64,000 bases of DNA, taken from Hoeflea_A sp040932035. GTDB taxonomy: Bacteria; Pseudomonadota; Alphaproteobacteria; Rhizobiales; Rhizobiaceae. Shown piece after piece: positions 26,784-35,988 of the stretch. A model generated the notes under the pieces. The model did not search any database, was not told where the DNA came from, and saw nothing but the letters and a program-made list of their open reading frames with translations. Both the position numbers and the translations under genes were made by a program. Positions within the stretch are counted from its first letter, which is position 1. Each line of letters starts with the position of its first letter. The stretch spans positions 248,001 to 312,000 of the forward strand of contig NZ_JBFRBB010000003.1 of the NCBI RefSeq assembly GCF_040932035.1, written 5' to 3'.

Positions 26784-27872
26784 CTAGACTTTTCGGAACA
26801 GCGCTCTCGTGAGTGTCGCGTCACCGTACTTGACTTGATTGATCAGCCGGGCCACTTCTCCAGGACCCATTTCCTTCATCATCTCAACCGGGCCCTTGGC
26901 GAAGGTGAAGGCTTCACGGGCGCCTCTATCGATGGCGTCCGGAGCTGCAACACCCTCCGAGATTTCTTCAAGCACGGCAAAGAATATTGCGCCTTGCAAC
27001 CGTTCTGCTATGAGCGCGCAGTTCTCTTGGGACAATGGCGTGTTGCCATGCGAAAGGTCCCAAGCTTCATCCGCCTCTCCACAGGTTACCAAGCTTGCGG
27101 CGGGCTCGTAGAACGGACCGAGACTGACAAGGCTTCGCACCGCGGCCAAGTTGATGCGGGGTTTAACGATGTTCATGACGAAAAACGGTCCGGCGGAGAC
27201 GCCAAACACTTTTTTGGCCACCGCGTCGATCTGGTCTTCGTCGCCCAGGCCGTCATCAAGACAGCGGGCTGCCTCATTTGTGTAAGGACAGAAGAAGCGG
27301 TTCAACGCAAACCCGGTGCGGTCGAGGCATTCTATGGGTGACTTACCGCAACGACGAAGGAAAGGGAGCACGTTTGCGACGGTTTCGGGTGCCGTGGTTA
27401 CGCTTTTAATCACTTCAACCACTGGATTGATTTCCGCAGGGCTGAAATAGTGAATGCCGCACAGCCTTTCCGGGTGCCTCAAATCGGTGCCGATATCGCT
27501 TACCTTAAGTGCACTGGTGTTTGTTGCCAGCGTCGTGGTCGGGCTCACGACGGACTCAAGTGCGACAAAGACATTGCGTTTTACGTCCAGGTCTTCGAAT
27601 ACTGCTTCAATCACCAATTGAGCGTCCGACGCGTCCCGGATATCATTTGAGAAGCGCAGGCGCCCAAGTGCGCCCAAGGCCTGCTTCTCGGTCATTCTTT
27701 TCTTTTGGACCTGACGATCCAGATAATCTCGAACTCTTGCCCGCGCCTTTTCAACGGCTTCCTTGGCGGTATCCAGAAGGGTCACATTTACACCGCCAAT
27801 AGCGGTGGAGATGGCTATGCCACCCCCCATCGTGCCGGCGCCGATGACGGCGACATCCGTAATATTCCTCAT
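26784..27872 (-). CDS. 3-hydroxyacyl-CoA dehydrogenase
   Basis: This is a 362-residue NAD-dependent enzyme that oxidises 3-hydroxyacyl-CoA to 3-ketoacyl-CoA. The dinucleotide motif is VIGAGTMGGGIA (residues 8-19), the catalytic His is in IHYFSPAEINPVVEVI, and GFALNRFFCPYTNEA matches the C-terminal domain entry. It overlaps the thiolase gene by 4 bp (ATGA). I chose ATG 27872 because the long upstream frame is out-of-frame thiolase coding sequence. It acts between the hydratase and thiolase of the same cluster. Confidence 0.93.
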   Translation of the reverse strand: MRNITDVAVIGAGTMGGGIAISTAIGGVNVTLLDTAKEAVEKARARVRDYLDRQVQKKRMTEKQALGALGRLRFSNDIRDASDAQLVIEAVFEDLDVKRNVFVALESVVSPTTTLATNTSALKVSDIGTDLRHPERLCGIHYFSPAEINPVVEVIKSVTTAPETVANVLPFLRRCGKSPIECLDRTGFALNRFFCPYTNEAARCLDDGLGDEDQIDAVAKKVFGVSAGPFFVMNIVKPRINLAAVRSLVSLGPFYEPAASLVTCGEADEAWDLSHGNTPLSQENCALIAERLQGAIFFAVLEEISEGVAAPDAIDRGAREAFTFAKGPVEMMKEMGPGEVARLINQVKYGDATLTRALFRKV

Positions 27873-29062
27873 GAGCGGGCCTCCGGGTTTTCCACGACAA
27901 CGGCAATTCCCTGACCGCCGCCAATGCACATGGTCGCAAGCCCGTAACGACCATTGACCCGGCGCAACTCGTAGATCAGCTTGATCAGAATGATGGCGCC
28001 AGACGCGCCGACGGGGTGCCCAAGCGCGATTGCACCACCATTCGGGTTGGTGATGTCCTCTGGAAAGCCCAGGTTTTGCGATACAGCACACGCCTGTGCG
28101 GCAAACGCTTCATTGGACTCGATAACCGACAAATCAGCCACATCCAGTCCTGCCCGCTTCAAAGCCACCCGGACTGCTGGAATTGGACCAAGTCCCATGA
28201 CATCAGGCGCAACGCCGCTCACGGCCGATCCCCTGATTATCGCGAGTTTCGGCATGTCTCTGGCGTCGGCTGTTGTCTCAAGCGCCAGAATAAGCGCCGC
28301 CGCGCCGTCATTGATCCCCGACGCATTGCCGGCCGTGACCGAACCATCCCGCTTGAACACCGCGGGCAGTTTTACCAGATCCGCTTCGGAAATTCCCGGA
28401 CGCACATGCTCGTCGGTATCGAATACCGCCTCCTTGCGACCCATTTTGGTGGTCACTGGAAGGATTTGTTCTCTGAAATAGCCGGCCTCGATCGCTGCTG
28501 CAGCCCGTTGGTGGCTTTTCAGTGCAATTCCGTCCTGGGTTGGGCGATCGATTCCTTCCCGTGCCGCTACGTTTTCGGCAGTGACGCCCATATGCCCATT
28601 GCCGAATGGGTCGGTTAGTGCGCCGGTCATCATGTCGATAGCGGTGATATCGCCCATTTTGGCGCCAAAGCGCGCTGCATTGATCATATGCCCGGAGCGG
28701 CTCATGCTCTCGGCGCCTCCCGCCAGAACGACCTCGGCATTGCCCAATTGAATGGCTTCGGTTGCGGTTACAACGGCTTGCAAACCACTTCCGCATAGCC
28801 TGTTCAATGTCAGGGCCGGTGCGGTTTCAGGAACACCGGCATTGATGGCCGCCACCCGCGAGAGGTACATATCGCGCGGCTCACTGTGAATCACGTTGCC
28901 GAATACTGATTGCTCAATGTCAGATGCTTCGATCGCGGCGCGTCTGATGGCTTCCACCGCCACCTGACTTGCGAGTTCGCATGGGGGGATCCCTGCCAAC
29001 GCACCGCCGAAATCTCCAATCGCAGTACGAACACCTGAGGCAATAACCACATTTTCGGTCAT
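27869..29062 (-). CDS. Acetyl-CoA acetyltransferase (thiolase)
   Basis: This is a 397-residue thiolase. The nucleophilic Cys is in LNRLCGSGLQ (around residue 88), the catalytic His in GGAIALGHPVGASG, and the second Cys in TMCIGGGQG. It would cleave or form short-chain 3-ketoacyl-CoA. The cluster order on the minus strand is acyl-CoA dehydrogenase, enoyl-CoA hydratase, OsmC, thiolase, hydroxyacyl-CoA dehydrogenase, a complete beta-oxidation spiral for a short or branched acid. Confidence 0.95.
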   Translation of the reverse strand: MTENVVIASGVRTAIGDFGGALAGIPPCELASQVAVEAIRRAAIEASDIEQSVFGNVIHSEPRDMYLSRVAAINAGVPETAPALTLNRLCGSGLQAVVTATEAIQLGNAEVVLAGGAESMSRSGHMINAARFGAKMGDITAIDMMTGALTDPFGNGHMGVTAENVAAREGIDRPTQDGIALKSHQRAAAAIEAGYFREQILPVTTKMGRKEAVFDTDEHVRPGISEADLVKLPAVFKRDGSVTAGNASGINDGAAALILALETTADARDMPKLAIIRGSAVSGVAPDVMGLGPIPAVRVALKRAGLDVADLSVIESNEAFAAQACAVSQNLGFPEDITNPNGGAIALGHPVGASGAIILIKLIYELRRVNGRYGLATMCIGGGQGIAVVVENPEARS

Positions 29063-29094
29063 TTTATTGTCTCCTGAAACCTGTCCAATAGAGG

Positions 29095-29547
29095 TTAAAC
29101 TTTTGGTTTTATCGTCATTTTCGCTGATATCGAGTTTGCGACGAAGCAGTAGCGGTGCGCGCGCTCATGCATTTGCAGGAGTTTTTCCGGCGCGATGTTG
29201 AAGCCGGTATCAAAGGTGATGCGGGGCGCCAGTTTCAGTTCTGTCACGGCCATTTTTCCTGAGTTCGTTTTCCCAAGGAGTGCCATGGCACGGTCGGAAT
29301 AGGTGGCAATGGGCCATCCTTCCTTCGCTGCAAGTGCGAGGAACGTCATCATGTGGCAGCTAGACAGGGAGGCCGCCAGTGCCTGTTCCGGGTTCGTAGC
29401 CTCTGGGTCTCCGCCCCAATCCGGGGCTGCGTCGCCCGGCAACGTGAAATCCGTGTTGTATATGATGTCGTGGCCGGTATTGTATTTCCCCGGGGCAAGC
29501 GATGGCGAGTTGCGTATCCAGCTCACGTCAACGGAAAGGTCGGACAT
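29095..29547 (-). CDS. OsmC-family peroxide-reductase-like protein
   Basis: This is a 150-residue OsmC/Ohr-fold protein. The segment NPEQALAASLSSCHMMTFLALAAKEGW carries the first reactive Cys, and RAHRYCFVANSI carries the second, at the positions used by OsmC and OhrA thiol peroxidases. The start is ATG 29547 with AAAAGG upstream. It sits between the hydratase and thiolase genes of a fatty-acid oxidation cluster, where it may detoxify hydroperoxides formed by the acyl-CoA dehydrogenase. That role is an inference. Confidence 0.9.
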   Translation of the reverse strand: MSDLSVDVSWIRNSPSLAPGKYNTGHDIIYNTDFTLPGDAAPDWGGDPEATNPEQALAASLSSCHMMTFLALAAKEGWPIATYSDRAMALLGKTNSGKMAVTELKLAPRITFDTGFNIAPEKLLQMHERAHRYCFVANSISAKMTIKPKV

Positions 29548-29593
29548 GGTTTTTCCTTTTGTTCTTGAGGTAAAGTGACGATCCAATCCGGCG

Positions 29594-30391
29594 TCAGAGG
29601 CTGCCCCAATTGGGCGCGCGTTTTTCGATGAAGGCTTGAATGCCTTCCTTGGCATCCGGTTCCATCATGTTCTGCACCATGACGTCCGCCGTATAGACAT
29701 AAGCCTCGGACAGGGACATCTCGTTCTGGCGATAGAATGCTTCCTTGCCGATGCGTAGCGTCGCAGGAGCCTTGCCGGCAATCAGGGTGGCAAGGGCCTG
29801 GACCCTTTCCTCCAACTCGTCTGGCGCGGCAATGCTGTTGACGAGCCCGGATTGCAAAGCTTCTTCGGCAGAGGCCGCGTTGCCGGTCAAAAGCATCTCC
29901 ATGGCTTTCTTGCGCGGCACATTACGTGACAGGGCAACCATCGGGGTGGAACAGAAAAGGCCGATATTGACCCCCGGGGTGGCAAATAGGGCATTTTTGG
30001 ATGCAATCGCCAAGTCGCAGCTGGCGACTAGCTGACAGCCTGCCGCGGTGGCAATGCCATGGACGCTGGCTATGACGGGCTTGGGGCAGGTGACGATGGC
30101 CTGCATCAGCCGCGCACACTTGGCCATTGTTTCCTCAAAAAAGGCGCGGCCACGGTCATCGTTTGCGCGGGCCGCGGTCAATTCCTTGAGGTCATGACCG
30201 GCACAAAAGGCAGGTCCGTTTGCCGCCACAGTGATAACATGCACGCCTTTTGCAGCACCAAGCTCGACAAATAGTTCGTAGAGTTTTTCGAGCATTGCCA
30301 GGGAAAGGCCATTACGAGCCTCCGGGCGGTTCAGCGTCAGTTTGGCAATTGCGCCCTGCTGCTCGCTGATTACAATATTCTTCGTATTCAT
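29594..30391 (-). CDS. Enoyl-CoA hydratase/isomerase family protein
   Basis: This is a 265-residue crotonase-fold protein. The oxyanion-hole segments are AFCAGHDLKEL and HGIATAAGCQLVASCDLAIAS. The usual second catalytic Glu position reads FATPGVNIGLFCS, as in ECHDC3-like members rather than classical hydratases, so the reaction is not certain. ATG 30391 has GGAGCGG upstream; ATG 30406, overlapping the upstream stop codon, is possible. It is coupled to the acyl-CoA dehydrogenase gene. Confidence 0.9.
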   Translation of the reverse strand: MNTKNIVISEQQGAIAKLTLNRPEARNGLSLAMLEKLYELFVELGAAKGVHVITVAANGPAFCAGHDLKELTAARANDDRGRAFFEETMAKCARLMQAIVTCPKPVIASVHGIATAAGCQLVASCDLAIASKNALFATPGVNIGLFCSTPMVALSRNVPRKKAMEMLLTGNAASAEEALQSGLVNSIAAPDELEERVQALATLIAGKAPATLRIGKEAFYRQNEMSLSEAYVYTADVMVQNMMEPDAKEGIQAFIEKRAPNWGSL

Positions 30392-30405
30392 GGAAAGCCG
30401 CTCCA

Positions 30406-31572
30406 TCAATCCCGCAACAGGCCGCGTGCGATCACAACCTTCATGATCTCGTTTGTTCCTGCGTAGATGCGCTCGATCCGGTTGTCGCGGTACATGCGTT
30501 CCACGGGGTATTCGCTCATCACGCCATAACCTCCAAAGAGCTGCAGGCAACGGTCGATGATTTTTGCTTGCAGGTCGGTCAGCCAGTATTTGGCCATTGA
30601 AGCCTTTTCCGTGGTCAGGCGGCCTTCCAGATGCTCGGCGATGCAATGATCCAAAAAAACCTTGGCGATCGTTGCCTCAGATACACATTCTGCCAATACG
30701 AATTGGGTATTCTGGAAACCGGCTATCTTCTTGCCGAAGGCCGAGCGCTCTTTGACATAGTCAAGCGTGACTTGCAGAGCCCGCTCCATGCGCGCAACCG
30801 CATAGACGCCTATCAACAGGCGTTCTTGGGGAAGTTCCTGCATCATCTGGGCAAAACCCTGACCCTCCACAGAGCCAAGCAGTGCTGATGCAGGCACACG
30901 CATGTTGTCAAAGAACAGCTCCGACGTGTCGTTGGATTTCATCCCAAGCTTGTCCAGGTTGAGCCCGCGCCGGAAACCTTCAACCTGGTCCGTTTCGACG
31001 AGGAATAGCGAAATTCCCTTGGCTCCACCGGTCGGATCGGTCCTGGCTGCCACAATGATCATGTTGGCCAGTTGCCCGTTGGTGATGAATGTCTTCGAGC
31101 CCGTTATGCTGTAGTGATTGCCGTCTTTTCGCGCGGTCGTTTTTATCCCCTGTAAATCCGATCCGGCACCCGGTTCGGTCATCGCGATGGCACCGATTAA
31201 CTCACCGGAGACCATCCGCGGCAACAGGTTTTTCTTTTGTTCTTCCGAGCCGTAATGGATGATGTAAGGAATAACGATCGAGTTGTGCAATCCGCCGCCC
31301 CAGCCGTCGATACCGGCGAGATTGCCTTGATAAGCAATCACCGCGTCATGGGCAAATGTGCCGCCTGGCCCACCATACTCCTCGGCAACTTCTGCTCCCA
31401 AAAGACCCATTTCCCCGGCCTTAAGCCAAAGCTCCCGCCCGACGCTACCGCGCTTTTCCCAATCTTCGTAGTGGGGCTCGCATTCGCGCTGATAGAATTG
31501 CTTGCATCCATCTTCCAGCATTGCCAATTCGTCATCCATCCATGGAGAGCGTGGAAAATTGAGGTTTGCCAT
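30406..31572 (-). CDS. Acyl-CoA dehydrogenase
   Basis: This is a 388-residue FAD enzyme that introduces the alpha-beta double bond in acyl-CoA. Visible motifs are IGAIAMTEPGAGSDLQGIKTTA (FAD site), KTFITNGQLANMIIV, LFFDNMRVPASALLG, QLFGGYGVMSEYPVERMYRD and the C-terminal RIYAGTNEIMKVVIARGL. The expected catalytic Glu is in YAGTNEI. It is the first gene of the beta-oxidation cluster. Close relatives act on short, branched or aromatic side-chain acyl-CoAs. Confidence 0.95.
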   Translation of the reverse strand: MANLNFPRSPWMDDELAMLEDGCKQFYQRECEPHYEDWEKRGSVGRELWLKAGEMGLLGAEVAEEYGGPGGTFAHDAVIAYQGNLAGIDGWGGGLHNSIVIPYIIHYGSEEQKKNLLPRMVSGELIGAIAMTEPGAGSDLQGIKTTARKDGNHYSITGSKTFITNGQLANMIIVAARTDPTGGAKGISLFLVETDQVEGFRRGLNLDKLGMKSNDTSELFFDNMRVPASALLGSVEGQGFAQMMQELPQERLLIGVYAVARMERALQVTLDYVKERSAFGKKIAGFQNTQFVLAECVSEATIAKVFLDHCIAEHLEGRLTTEKASMAKYWLTDLQAKIIDRCLQLFGGYGVMSEYPVERMYRDNRIERIYAGTNEIMKVVIARGLLRD

Positions 31573-31726
31573 ACAGTTCTGACCTTCGTTGGAGACGAAA
31601 ACGGGCAGAACCTAGTTCAAACGAGCATCCTAAAACTAATCCTTTTTGGCGATGCAAGTGATCAGAACTTGGTATGGGATTTTATTGAGGTCTGGTTGAT
31701 CTGTGTTGCGGGCCACACGGACGTTA

Positions 31727-32659
31727 TCATTCTTCAACGACCAACTGGCCCTTCCAATTGCCGTTAGAAACCTCGTCGATCAGGACCTGTTGAACGATCT
31801 CATAAACGGCGCGCGATGCGCTCGTCAGAGGTCGCGTGGTGGGAACAGCCAGAGAGACAATGCGCGAAAGGGTGGGATTGACGATGCGGCGTGCATCCAC
31901 ATCGCCAGTTTCCCACACATCCGCCATTGCGGGCCAATTGAGAACCGTCGATCCGACTCCTGCGCGCACCATGCTGCGAATGGTAAGCAAGGATTGTTGT
32001 TCGTAACTAATCTCAAGATTTCGTCCGGTCTGCATAAACGCTTCTTCGAGACTGCGCCTGACATGCACCTTTCGGTTCGGCATGATCAGCTTCATGTTTT
32101 CGAGTTCAATCAGCGGAATGTCCGCGGTATCGGGTGCCGCACCCTGCCGCTTTGAAAACAGGAATATACTCTCCTGAAGTATTGGCTGAAGCGTTACATT
32201 CTGAAGGCGGCCAACATTGGGAATGATGCCAAAATCCACCTTTCCCGCATCAATTGCCTGTCCGGTCTGAAATCCCAGTCCGTCCTCGATCGTTACGGTG
32301 ATATCTGGATACAGCTGTTCGACTTTCTGTACGATCTCCGATGCCAGAAATCCCGCTATCCCAACAGGTATGGCTATGCAAATCTTGCCAACCAAATCTC
32401 CTGAGCTTCTGCGCGCGTCCGTTCTTGCTATTTCAACCTTTTCAAGAATGGAGCGTGTGTGGTGGTAGAATCTCAGTCCCGCCCCGGTGACTGTGGTGCC
32501 TCCCGGACCACGGTTCAGCAAATCAACACCGATCTCCGCCTCCAGCTCAACAATTTGGCGACTAAGGGCAGGTTGAGCAACGCTCAAATCCTTTGAGGCG
32601 GCAATGAAACCACCATTTTCAACAATGCTAGCAAAGTATTTCAGTTGTATTAGCTTCAA
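31727..32659 (-). CDS. LysR-family transcriptional regulator (second)
   Basis: This is a 310-residue protein. The helix-turn-helix is at residues 1-60 (LKYFASIVENGGFIAASKDLSVAQPALSRQIVELE), and the effector domain follows with ICIAIPVGIAGFLASEIV. It diverges from tctC, so it most likely regulates the tctCBA operon. It also lies 154 bp downstream of the beta-oxidation cluster start on the same strand, whose control is less likely. Confidence 0.91.
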   Translation of the reverse strand: MKLIQLKYFASIVENGGFIAASKDLSVAQPALSRQIVELEAEIGVDLLNRGPGGTTVTGAGLRFYHHTRSILEKVEIARTDARRSSGDLVGKICIAIPVGIAGFLASEIVQKVEQLYPDITVTIEDGLGFQTGQAIDAGKVDFGIIPNVGRLQNVTLQPILQESIFLFSKRQGAAPDTADIPLIELENMKLIMPNRKVHVRRSLEEAFMQTGRNLEISYEQQSLLTIRSMVRAGVGSTVLNWPAMADVWETGDVDARRIVNPTLSRIVSLAVPTTRPLTSASRAVYEIVQQVLIDEVSNGNWKGQLVVEE

Positions 32660-32685
32660 AACGCTGGATCACTCGTTCAATAAAG

Positions 32686-32699
32686 TCATGCCTACATGA
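32686..32699. promoter_or_regulatory. Inverted repeat between the LysR gene and tctC
   Basis: TCATG-CCTA-CATGA is a perfect inverted repeat 27 bp upstream of the divergent LysR gene. It is a candidate LysR site, although the T-N11-A spacing is not exact. Confidence 0.35.
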
Positions 32700-32922
32700 T
32701 ATGACGGCGTTTCAAAAAATCAAACGAAACTAGCCGTGCTGGTAGTGACTGATACCCGATATGGGCTGATTTAACGCTCGATCAAGCGACCAAGGACCTC
32801 GCGAACCGAACTGCAATGCCGTTTGGCGATGACGTGCATATCCTGAAAGAATTAGCCTTGATGGAGCAAACGCATAAACTGTTCCCTATGTTGGCGATAT
32901 GGCCAAGAACTGGGAGGATTCC

Positions 32923-33876
32923 ATGAAGTATTTGACTTTGTTCAACAAACTGTTTTTCACAGCTACCGTTTGTTTGAGCCTGATAACAGGCATGGCCGCT
33001 GCTGATGACTATCCAACAAAACCGGTCGAAATGATCATTGGCTTCAAGCCAGGTGGATTTTCGGATGCCATGGCCCGCAAGCTCTCCGAGCCGCTGACCG
33101 AGGCGTTGGGCCAGACAATCGTTCATACCTACAAGGGTGGGGCTGGTGGCAGTATCGCGGCAACTGCAGTCGCCGGCCAGCCCGCAGACGGCTACACATT
33201 AGTCGTCGCCACCAGCCTGACCTTTGCGTTCAATCCGCTACAGGGCAAGGTAACCTACACTAAAGACGACTTCGATTATTTGCTGACTATGGCGCGTTTT
33301 GAAACCGCGTTCGTCTCGCTGGCGAGCAAGCCATGGACGGATTTTCCATCCATGATCGAATACGCAAAATCGACGGGCAAACCGCTACGTTACGGCACGC
33401 TTGGACCGGCGGACCGCACGCAAATGGAAGCTGTTGCCGCGGCAACAGGAGTTACCTTCATTCCGCTTCCCATCAAAGGCGGTGCGAACATGATGCAGTC
33501 CATACTCGGAGACCACGTTGATTTTGGCATAAGCGGTGGACCGCACATACAATATGTGAAATCCGGCGAAATGATCGTGCTCGCGGCTTCGGGTTCTGAT
33601 CCACTCAACTCGACGCCCGATACGCCAACCATGACCAGCCTTGGATTTCCGGCTGTCAGCTACAATTCAGTAATCGCAGCACCAAAGGGCTTGCCAGACG
33701 ATGTGAAAGCCAAACTTGAGGCGGCATTGATCAAATCTGCAATTGACCCGAGATTTCAGGATCTGGTCCAGCAACGATTTGTCGGTATTACTCCGATGGG
33801 TACGGAAGAAACTTCAGCTTCAATCGACACGATTTCAGATGAGATGAAAGCTATTCTTGCAGCGAAGGGAAACTGA
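32923..33876 (+). CDS. tctC: Tripartite tricarboxylate transporter receptor TctC (Bug family)
   Basis: This is a 317-residue periplasmic binding protein with a signal peptide ending near MAAADD. The Bug-family entry YPTKPVEMIIGFKPGGFSDAMAR and the block YKGGAGGSIAATAVAGQPADGYTL are clear. Bug receptors bind carboxylates such as citrate, aromatic acids or amides. GGGAGGA precedes ATG 32923. It heads a seven-gene operon that continues to the LysE exporter. Confidence 0.92.
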   Translation: MKYLTLFNKLFFTATVCLSLITGMAAADDYPTKPVEMIIGFKPGGFSDAMARKLSEPLTEALGQTIVHTYKGGAGGSIAATAVAGQPADGYTLVVATSLTFAFNPLQGKVTYTKDDFDYLLTMARFETAFVSLASKPWTDFPSMIEYAKSTGKPLRYGTLGPADRTQMEAVAAATGVTFIPLPIKGGANMMQSILGDHVDFGISGGPHIQYVKSGEMIVLAASGSDPLNSTPDTPTMTSLGFPAVSYNSVIAAPKGLPDDVKAKLEAALIKSAIDPRFQDLVQQRFVGITPMGTEETSASIDTISDEMKAILAAKGN

Positions 33877-33900
33877 CGCCCATCCGTCGAAATCGCTACT

Positions 33901-34425
33901 ATGTTATTGAAGAAGCCGCACCCGATGACAATTACAAACAGAAACACTGTATCGATCGTAATCGTTTTGCTCTGTGGGATCGCTCTGTGGATAATCCCGG
34001 GACAAGTCGAAGACGGTGAAACCTCTTTTGCAACGGGTGCGGCATTGCTTCCAGATCTGGCAGTCAGTCTGATCCTGATTTTCACGCTGTTAGATCTGCT
34101 CATCTCATTTGGAAAATCCGTGCAGTCAGCGGCTAACCGGAAAATGGCAGTTGCTGGTGATATCGCACTGAAAGGCGCCCAGTTCTCTGGTGTCGTGATC
34201 GTTGCGGGCGTCATGGCTCTCTATGCATTTGTGCTGCTACATCTGGGCTATTTGGTATCCTCAACGCTTTTGTTGGCGTTTTTGATGACCTGCACAGGCG
34301 CGCGGCATTTCAGCAAGCTGGCTGTGATCACCGTGGCGGCCGTGTGTGTTCTCTACCTGGGCATGCGATATGGATTTGGCGTCCATTTACCGGTGTTGCC
34401 GGATCTCACCGTATTGAAAGGGTGA
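33901..34425 (+). CDS. tctB: Tripartite tricarboxylate transporter small membrane subunit TctB
   Basis: This is a membrane protein of up to 174 residues with four predicted helices. TctB proteins are poorly conserved; the call rests on size, topology and location between tctC and tctA. ATG 33925 is an alternative start with the N-terminus MTITNRNTVSIVIVLL, which reads better as a first membrane helix. Confidence 0.85.
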   Translation: MLLKKPHPMTITNRNTVSIVIVLLCGIALWIIPGQVEDGETSFATGAALLPDLAVSLILIFTLLDLLISFGKSVQSAANRKMAVAGDIALKGAQFSGVVIVAGVMALYAFVLLHLGYLVSSTLLLAFLMTCTGARHFSKLAVITVAAVCVLYLGMRYGFGVHLPVLPDLTVLKG

Positions 34426-34429
34426 GAAC

Positions 34430-35947
34430 ATGGAAGCGTTGATTGCTGGCATTCTAACGGTTTTTACTGTCGGCCCGTTGATCGGAATTGTTGCAGGCGT
34501 CGCCGTCGGCATCTTTATGGGCGCGATACCTGGCCTGACCGCGGCTATGGCGATAGCGCTGCTATCTCCGGTGACATTCGGCATGGAGCCCATCACGGCG
34601 ATTGCTTTCCTGACCGGCATCTACAAGGGCGGAACCTTTGGTGGTTCTATCTCCGCCATTCTGCTCAACACACCCGGTTCGCCAGAGGCAACAGCAACCG
34701 CATTTGATGGATATCCGCTTGCAAAAGCCGGTCAGGTGAAACGGGCGCTGCAAATGGCACTGTTTGCCTCCGTGGCGGGTGCCGTGCTGGCAGATGTGCT
34801 GCTCTATCTGGTTGCTGCTCCGTTTTCCAAAATCGCTCTAAAATTCGGCCCGACGGAAATAACATTCGTTGTTCTGTTTGCGTTTACATTTGTTGCAGGG
34901 TTGACAGGGCGATCGATGTTGCGCGGCATGTCCGCCTGTGCTTTTGGTGTGCTGTGTGCCATGGTCGGCCTTGACCCTATGTCGGCAACGCCACGCCTTA
35001 ATTTTGGGTTCATTGAGCTGCAAGACGGCTTGCCGCTTCTTCCCATCGCTATCGGAATGCTGGGCGTTACCGAGGTCATGCTGGCCGTCGAACGCAGCAT
35101 CGAAAAGCGCAGGGGCAACAGTACAAACGCGGTCAGCTCCATCAGCGACACAAGCGGACCGCCACTGCCGATAACCGAGTTTCTGACCTACTGGAAAACC
35201 ATATTGCGTTCGAGCCTGATCGGTTCGGCAATTGGTGCGCTACCCGGCATCGGCGCATCCATGGCGGCTTTTATTGGTTACGGGACGGCTCGCAAATATT
35301 CCAGGGAACCCGAACAGTTTGGCAAGGGCAGCCTGGATGGTGTTGCCGGTCCTGAAGCGGCCAACAGCGCTGTGGTCGGCGGCAGTTTTGTTCCGTTGCT
35401 GACGCTGGGCATTCCGGGCAATGTAACCACAGCTCTGCTGATCGGGACCTTCCTTGTCCACGGTATTGAACCTGGTCCGCATGTCTTCAAGACTGAGCCG
35501 GCTCTCATCTATGGCATTTTCACAATCTTGTTCGTGGCGAATTTCTTCAATTTGGCGGTCGGACTGCTGGGCAGCAGCCTCTATGGTCATATCGTCAAGG
35601 CACCTGAATATGTCAGCTATTCGATCGTTGGGCTAACCTGTCTTACCGGCGTTTACGCTTCTTCAAACAGTGTATTTAGCATCTATGTCATGATCGTTTT
35701 TGCCGTCATTGGCTATTTCATGAAGAAATTCGACTATTCATTCGTGGCGTTTCTGATCGGTTTTGTCTTGGCGCCCGAGTTCGAAATCGCCTTCAGGTCG
35801 TTCCTTCTTATCGCGCAAGGTGACCCTGTCGGCTTGCTTCTCAAAAGTCCGATTGCCCTTCTCTTTTTCACGCTCACCGTTGTGGCTGTTGTGCGGATTG
35901 CCTGGTCAGAACATCTCAATACCACAGGCAAAAAACAACGAACCTGA
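34430..35947 (+). CDS. tctA: Tripartite tricarboxylate transporter large membrane subunit TctA
   Basis: This is a 505-residue membrane protein with about 12 helices. TctA signatures are GAIPGLTAAMAIALLSPVTFGM, KGGTFGGSISAILLNTPGSPEATAT, GALPGIGASMAAFIGYGTARK and LTLGIPGNVTTALLIG. It forms the transport channel for the TctC ligand. It starts 5 bp after tctB. Confidence 0.95.
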   Translation: MEALIAGILTVFTVGPLIGIVAGVAVGIFMGAIPGLTAAMAIALLSPVTFGMEPITAIAFLTGIYKGGTFGGSISAILLNTPGSPEATATAFDGYPLAKAGQVKRALQMALFASVAGAVLADVLLYLVAAPFSKIALKFGPTEITFVVLFAFTFVAGLTGRSMLRGMSACAFGVLCAMVGLDPMSATPRLNFGFIELQDGLPLLPIAIGMLGVTEVMLAVERSIEKRRGNSTNAVSSISDTSGPPLPITEFLTYWKTILRSSLIGSAIGALPGIGASMAAFIGYGTARKYSREPEQFGKGSLDGVAGPEAANSAVVGGSFVPLLTLGIPGNVTTALLIGTFLVHGIEPGPHVFKTEPALIYGIFTILFVANFFNLAVGLLGSSLYGHIVKAPEYVSYSIVGLTCLTGVYASSNSVFSIYVMIVFAVIGYFMKKFDYSFVAFLIGFVLAPEFEIAFRSFLLIAQGDPVGLLLKSPIALLFFTLTVVAVVRIAWSEHLNTTGKKQRT

Positions 35948-35988
35948 TTTGCATGAATGCTGACATCATTACTAGACCGGAGATTTGT

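Noticed and set aside
31237..31767. 176-residue plus-strand frame
   Set aside because: It is antisense to the acyl-CoA dehydrogenase start and the LysR end and has no family features.
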